Source: an uncultured Armatimonadota bacterium
GTDB taxonomy: Bacteria; Armatimonadota; Armatimonadia; Armatimonadales; Armatimonadaceae
DNA length: 7,555 bases
Assembly: GCA_903924445.1 (NCBI GenBank)
Contig: CAIYBQ010000395.1
Location: forward strand, 1 to 7,555
Direction: 5' to 3'
Within the stretch, counting starts at the first letter, position 1; every line of letters starts with the position of its first letter. This document shows positions 6,072 to 7,555 of this stretch, piece after piece. A program made the position numbers and the translations under genes. The notes under the pieces are model-generated. The model saw only the letters and a list, made by a program, of their open reading frames with translations, made no database searches and was not told where the DNA came from.

Positions 6072-7148
6072 TTGAAGCGTTCCATGAACAGCAATGTCAC
6101 GTTTGCAGCCGTAGGAGCTGCGTTTACGGCTCTCGCCCTTGCCGGGTGTGGTGGTGAATCGTCATACTTCACCGTCGGCGGACAACAGGTGTCCAAAGAT
6201 GAATACATCAAGAAGCTCGAGCGACAGCCTGTCTCGCTTCCAAATGGCGCATCCCTGACAACAGAGCAATACGTTGTCGACCTTATTGTTTCAAACCGCA
6301 TCATCATGGCGGAAGCCGCAAAGATGGGCGTTACGCCATCCGATGGCGATGTTGACATGCTCTTCAATGCACAAAAAGCGCGTTTTGAGAACATCAACCC
6401 AGGCAAAACCTATGACACCCAGCTCGCAAAGCAGGGCATCTCGGCTGCCGAAATGAAGGATGACATCCGTGGACAGCTGGCTGAAGCCAATGTCTTTGCA
6501 AAGTTGATCAAGTTCAATGAGAACGAAGTCAAGATGCAATACACGAAGATGAAGGACATGATGGCGCTGCCTCCACGCACCCAGGTCCGCCTCATTCTCC
6601 GTGACCCGAAGAACATGGCTGACTCCGAGGCTGTTGTCAAAGCCGCCGGCACCGATGCGAAGAAGTACGAAGCCGCAGCAAAGCAGCTCAACATCATCCC
6701 TGAGCTGACACAAACATCCGGTCTTCGCGTTCTGCCAAATGCATCCATTCCAAAGAGTGTTTCCTCCAAGGTTGAAGCCGCTGCAGAAGGCACCATCATC
6801 GGACCAGTCGACTGGGTGATCAGCCCAACACAGACCTTCCGTGGATGGATTCGTATTGAGAAGAAAATCCCAGCCTTCAGCCTTCCACCGGATCAGGAAA
6901 TGGCATTTGTGCGCCTCGGCTTGATTCAACAGAAGGCAATGGACCCGGCAAATGTCGGCCTCCGGACCCAGATTCTCAAGCAAAAGGGCACCATCTCGTT
7001 TGATACCAAGGACACCGGCGTTTCTGCTGTGTGGGCTGGTATCAAGGAAACGGCAAACGAGATTCAGGCTCCTCTGCAGGCAACAGGCGCTCCAGCCGGT
7101 ATGCCAGCAGGCGCCGCACCAGCGGGTGCTGCTCCAGCAGGTAAGTAA
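6072..7148 (+). CDS. SurA/PrsA-like lipoprotein with degenerate parvulin domain
   Basis: I chose the TTG at 6072 because AGGAG at 6060-6064 lies 7 nt before it. The frame is open further upstream to another TTG at 6015, but that would put the hairpin and the AGGAG inside the gene. The 358-residue product begins with MKRSMNSN and a hydrophobic stretch, then the lipobox LAGC with C26 as lipid-attachment site, so it should be anchored on the outer face of the inner membrane or exported to an outer membrane. Residues 30-160 follow the SurA N-terminal pattern: a short strand FTVGGQQVSKDEYIK, then amphipathic helices with ISAAEMKDDIRGQL. About 168-268 corresponds to a PpiC/parvulin domain (TQVRLIL through TFRGWIRIEKK), but the usual histidine of the ASHILV strand and the GGDLG motif are absent. 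The tail (339-358) has four PAG repeats. A chaperone role for secreted proteins is likely; prolyl isomerase activity is doubtful. The gene is followed closely by the mazG-type gene. Confidence 0.8.
   Translation: MKRSMNSNVTFAAVGAAFTALALAGCGGESSYFTVGGQQVSKDEYIKKLERQPVSLPNGASLTTEQYVVDLIVSNRIIMAEAAKMGVTPSDGDVDMLFNAQKARFENINPGKTYDTQLAKQGISAAEMKDDIRGQLAEANVFAKLIKFNENEVKMQYTKMKDMMALPPRTQVRLILRDPKNMADSEAVVKAAGTDAKKYEAAAKQLNIIPELTQTSGLRVLPNASIPKSVSSKVEAAAEGTIIGPVDWVISPTQTFRGWIRIEKKIPAFSLPPDQEMAFVRLGLIQQKAMDPANVGLRTQILKQKGTISFDTKDTGVSAVWAGIKETANEIQAPLQATGAPAGMPAGAAPAGAAPAGK
7092..7142 (+). repeat. Short repeat encoding the PAG-rich C-terminal tail
   Basis: Four Pro-Ala-Gly units, at residues 341-343, 345-347, 350-352 and 355-357 of the lipoprotein, are spaced by one or two residues. 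The codons vary (CCA GCC GGT, CCA GCA GGC, CCA GCG GGT, CCA GCA GGT), so this is an amino-acid-level repeat rather than a recent perfect DNA duplication. Such tails are usually flexible and can vary in copy number between strains. Confidence 0.7.
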
Positions 7149-7154
7149 GCCTTC

Positions 7155-7555
7155 GTGATCTACTGTGTGGGTCTTGGTCCAGGGGATGTCAACGCACTCC
7201 CGGCCAAGGCCCATACGCTTTTAACCAGCAACCTTCCCATTCTCCTCCGCACTCAGCGGCATCCCTGCACCGAAGCAGGACCCCTCGCTGAACATTTCGC
7301 ATCCAGAGGCCCGGCAAATGTCATCCCTCTCGATGATGAATATGAAACTGGCCGCACCTTCGAAGAAACCTACGATGCCATCGTTGAGCGAGTGCTCCGT
7401 ACACACGCCACACGGGGTGACATCGTCTATGCTGTCCCTGGCCACCCGCTCGTCGGCGAAACCACCGTCCGCATCCTGCTCGAGCAGGCTGCCATCGAAC
7501 ACATCGACATCAAGATTGTCGGAGCGCCATCGTTTGTGGATGCCTGCCTTGAAGC
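7155..7555 (+). CDS. mazG: MazG-type protein, N-terminal tetrapyrrole-methylase domain (3' end cut by the window)
   Basis: The GTG at 7155 opens a frame of 133 codons that runs off the right edge. The product starts directly with the glycine-rich SAM-binding loop VGLGPGD (residues 5-11), as in the TP-methylase superfamily. Later landmarks point to the MazG/YabN branch rather than to cobalamin methylases: LRTQRHP, then a DDEYE segment, TYDAIVERVL, YAVPGHPLVGETTV and GAPSFVDACLE. In that branch a methylase-like domain of unknown substrate precedes one or two MazG domains that hydrolyse nucleoside triphosphates to monophosphates and pyrophosphate, cleaning damaged or unwanted nucleotides. The MazG domain itself would lie outside the window and is inferred. 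The start is 6 nt after the lipoprotein stop, with only a weak AAG-rich ribosome site, which suggests translational coupling in a two-gene operon. Confidence 0.85.
   Translation, partial: MIYCVGLGPGDVNALPAKAHTLLTSNLPILLRTQRHPCTEAGPLAEHFASRGPANVIPLDDEYETGRTFEETYDAIVERVLRTHATRGDIVYAVPGHPLVGETTVRILLEQAAIEHIDIKIVGAPSFVDACLE

Noticed and set aside
6291..7214. A 307-codon open frame on the minus strand, antisense to the lipoprotein gene
   Set aside because: It covers most of a well-supported plus-strand gene with a good ribosome site and lipobox. The translated product is rich in Cys, Trp and His with no recognisable domain, as expected of an antisense shadow.

Overview
The window holds four complete protein genes and two genes cut by the window edges. 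I see no RNA genes, insertion sequences or CRISPR arrays. The DNA is moderately GC-rich. GTG and TTG starts appear beside ATG, and the Shine-Dalgarno sites are ordinary (AGGA, AGGAG). The taxon cannot be fixed from this. A lipoprotein foldase-like gene placed directly before a mazG-type gene, together with a fused rhamnulose-phosphate aldolase/dehydrogenase, suggests a non-proteobacterial environmental lineage such as Armatimonadota, Chloroflexota or Bacillota. That is a low-confidence inference.

Layout. Positions 1-1004 on the minus strand hold an extended SDR (NAD-dependent epimerase/dehydratase-like) gene whose 3' end lies outside the window. A 183-bp divergent control region (1005-1187) separates it from a plus-strand gene (1188-2111) for a TIGR02452-type, microbial PARG-like macrodomain protein. 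That gene converges, with a 26-bp gap, on a large minus-strand gene (2138-4321) for a fused rhamnulose-1-phosphate aldolase/lactaldehyde dehydrogenase (RhaEW type). A second divergent control region contains a 22-bp near-perfect palindrome and leads to a plus-strand MATE-family efflux transporter (4475-5893). After a candidate terminator comes a plus-strand pair: a lipoprotein with a SurA/parvulin-like build (TTG start at 6072) and, 6 nt after its stop, the beginning of a MazG-type protein with an N-terminal tetrapyrrole-methylase domain (7155 to the window end).

How they work together. Only the last two genes look like an operon. The others are single genes in divergent or convergent arrangement with apparently unrelated roles: sugar catabolism, efflux, possible ADP-ribose chemistry and a redox enzyme of unknown substrate. 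I found no convincing new multi-gene system. The items most worth a second look are the altered catalytic signature of the PARG-like protein, the palindromic operator candidate before rhaEW, the foldase-like lipoprotein that lacks parvulin active-site residues, and hairpins next to two ribosome binding sites.
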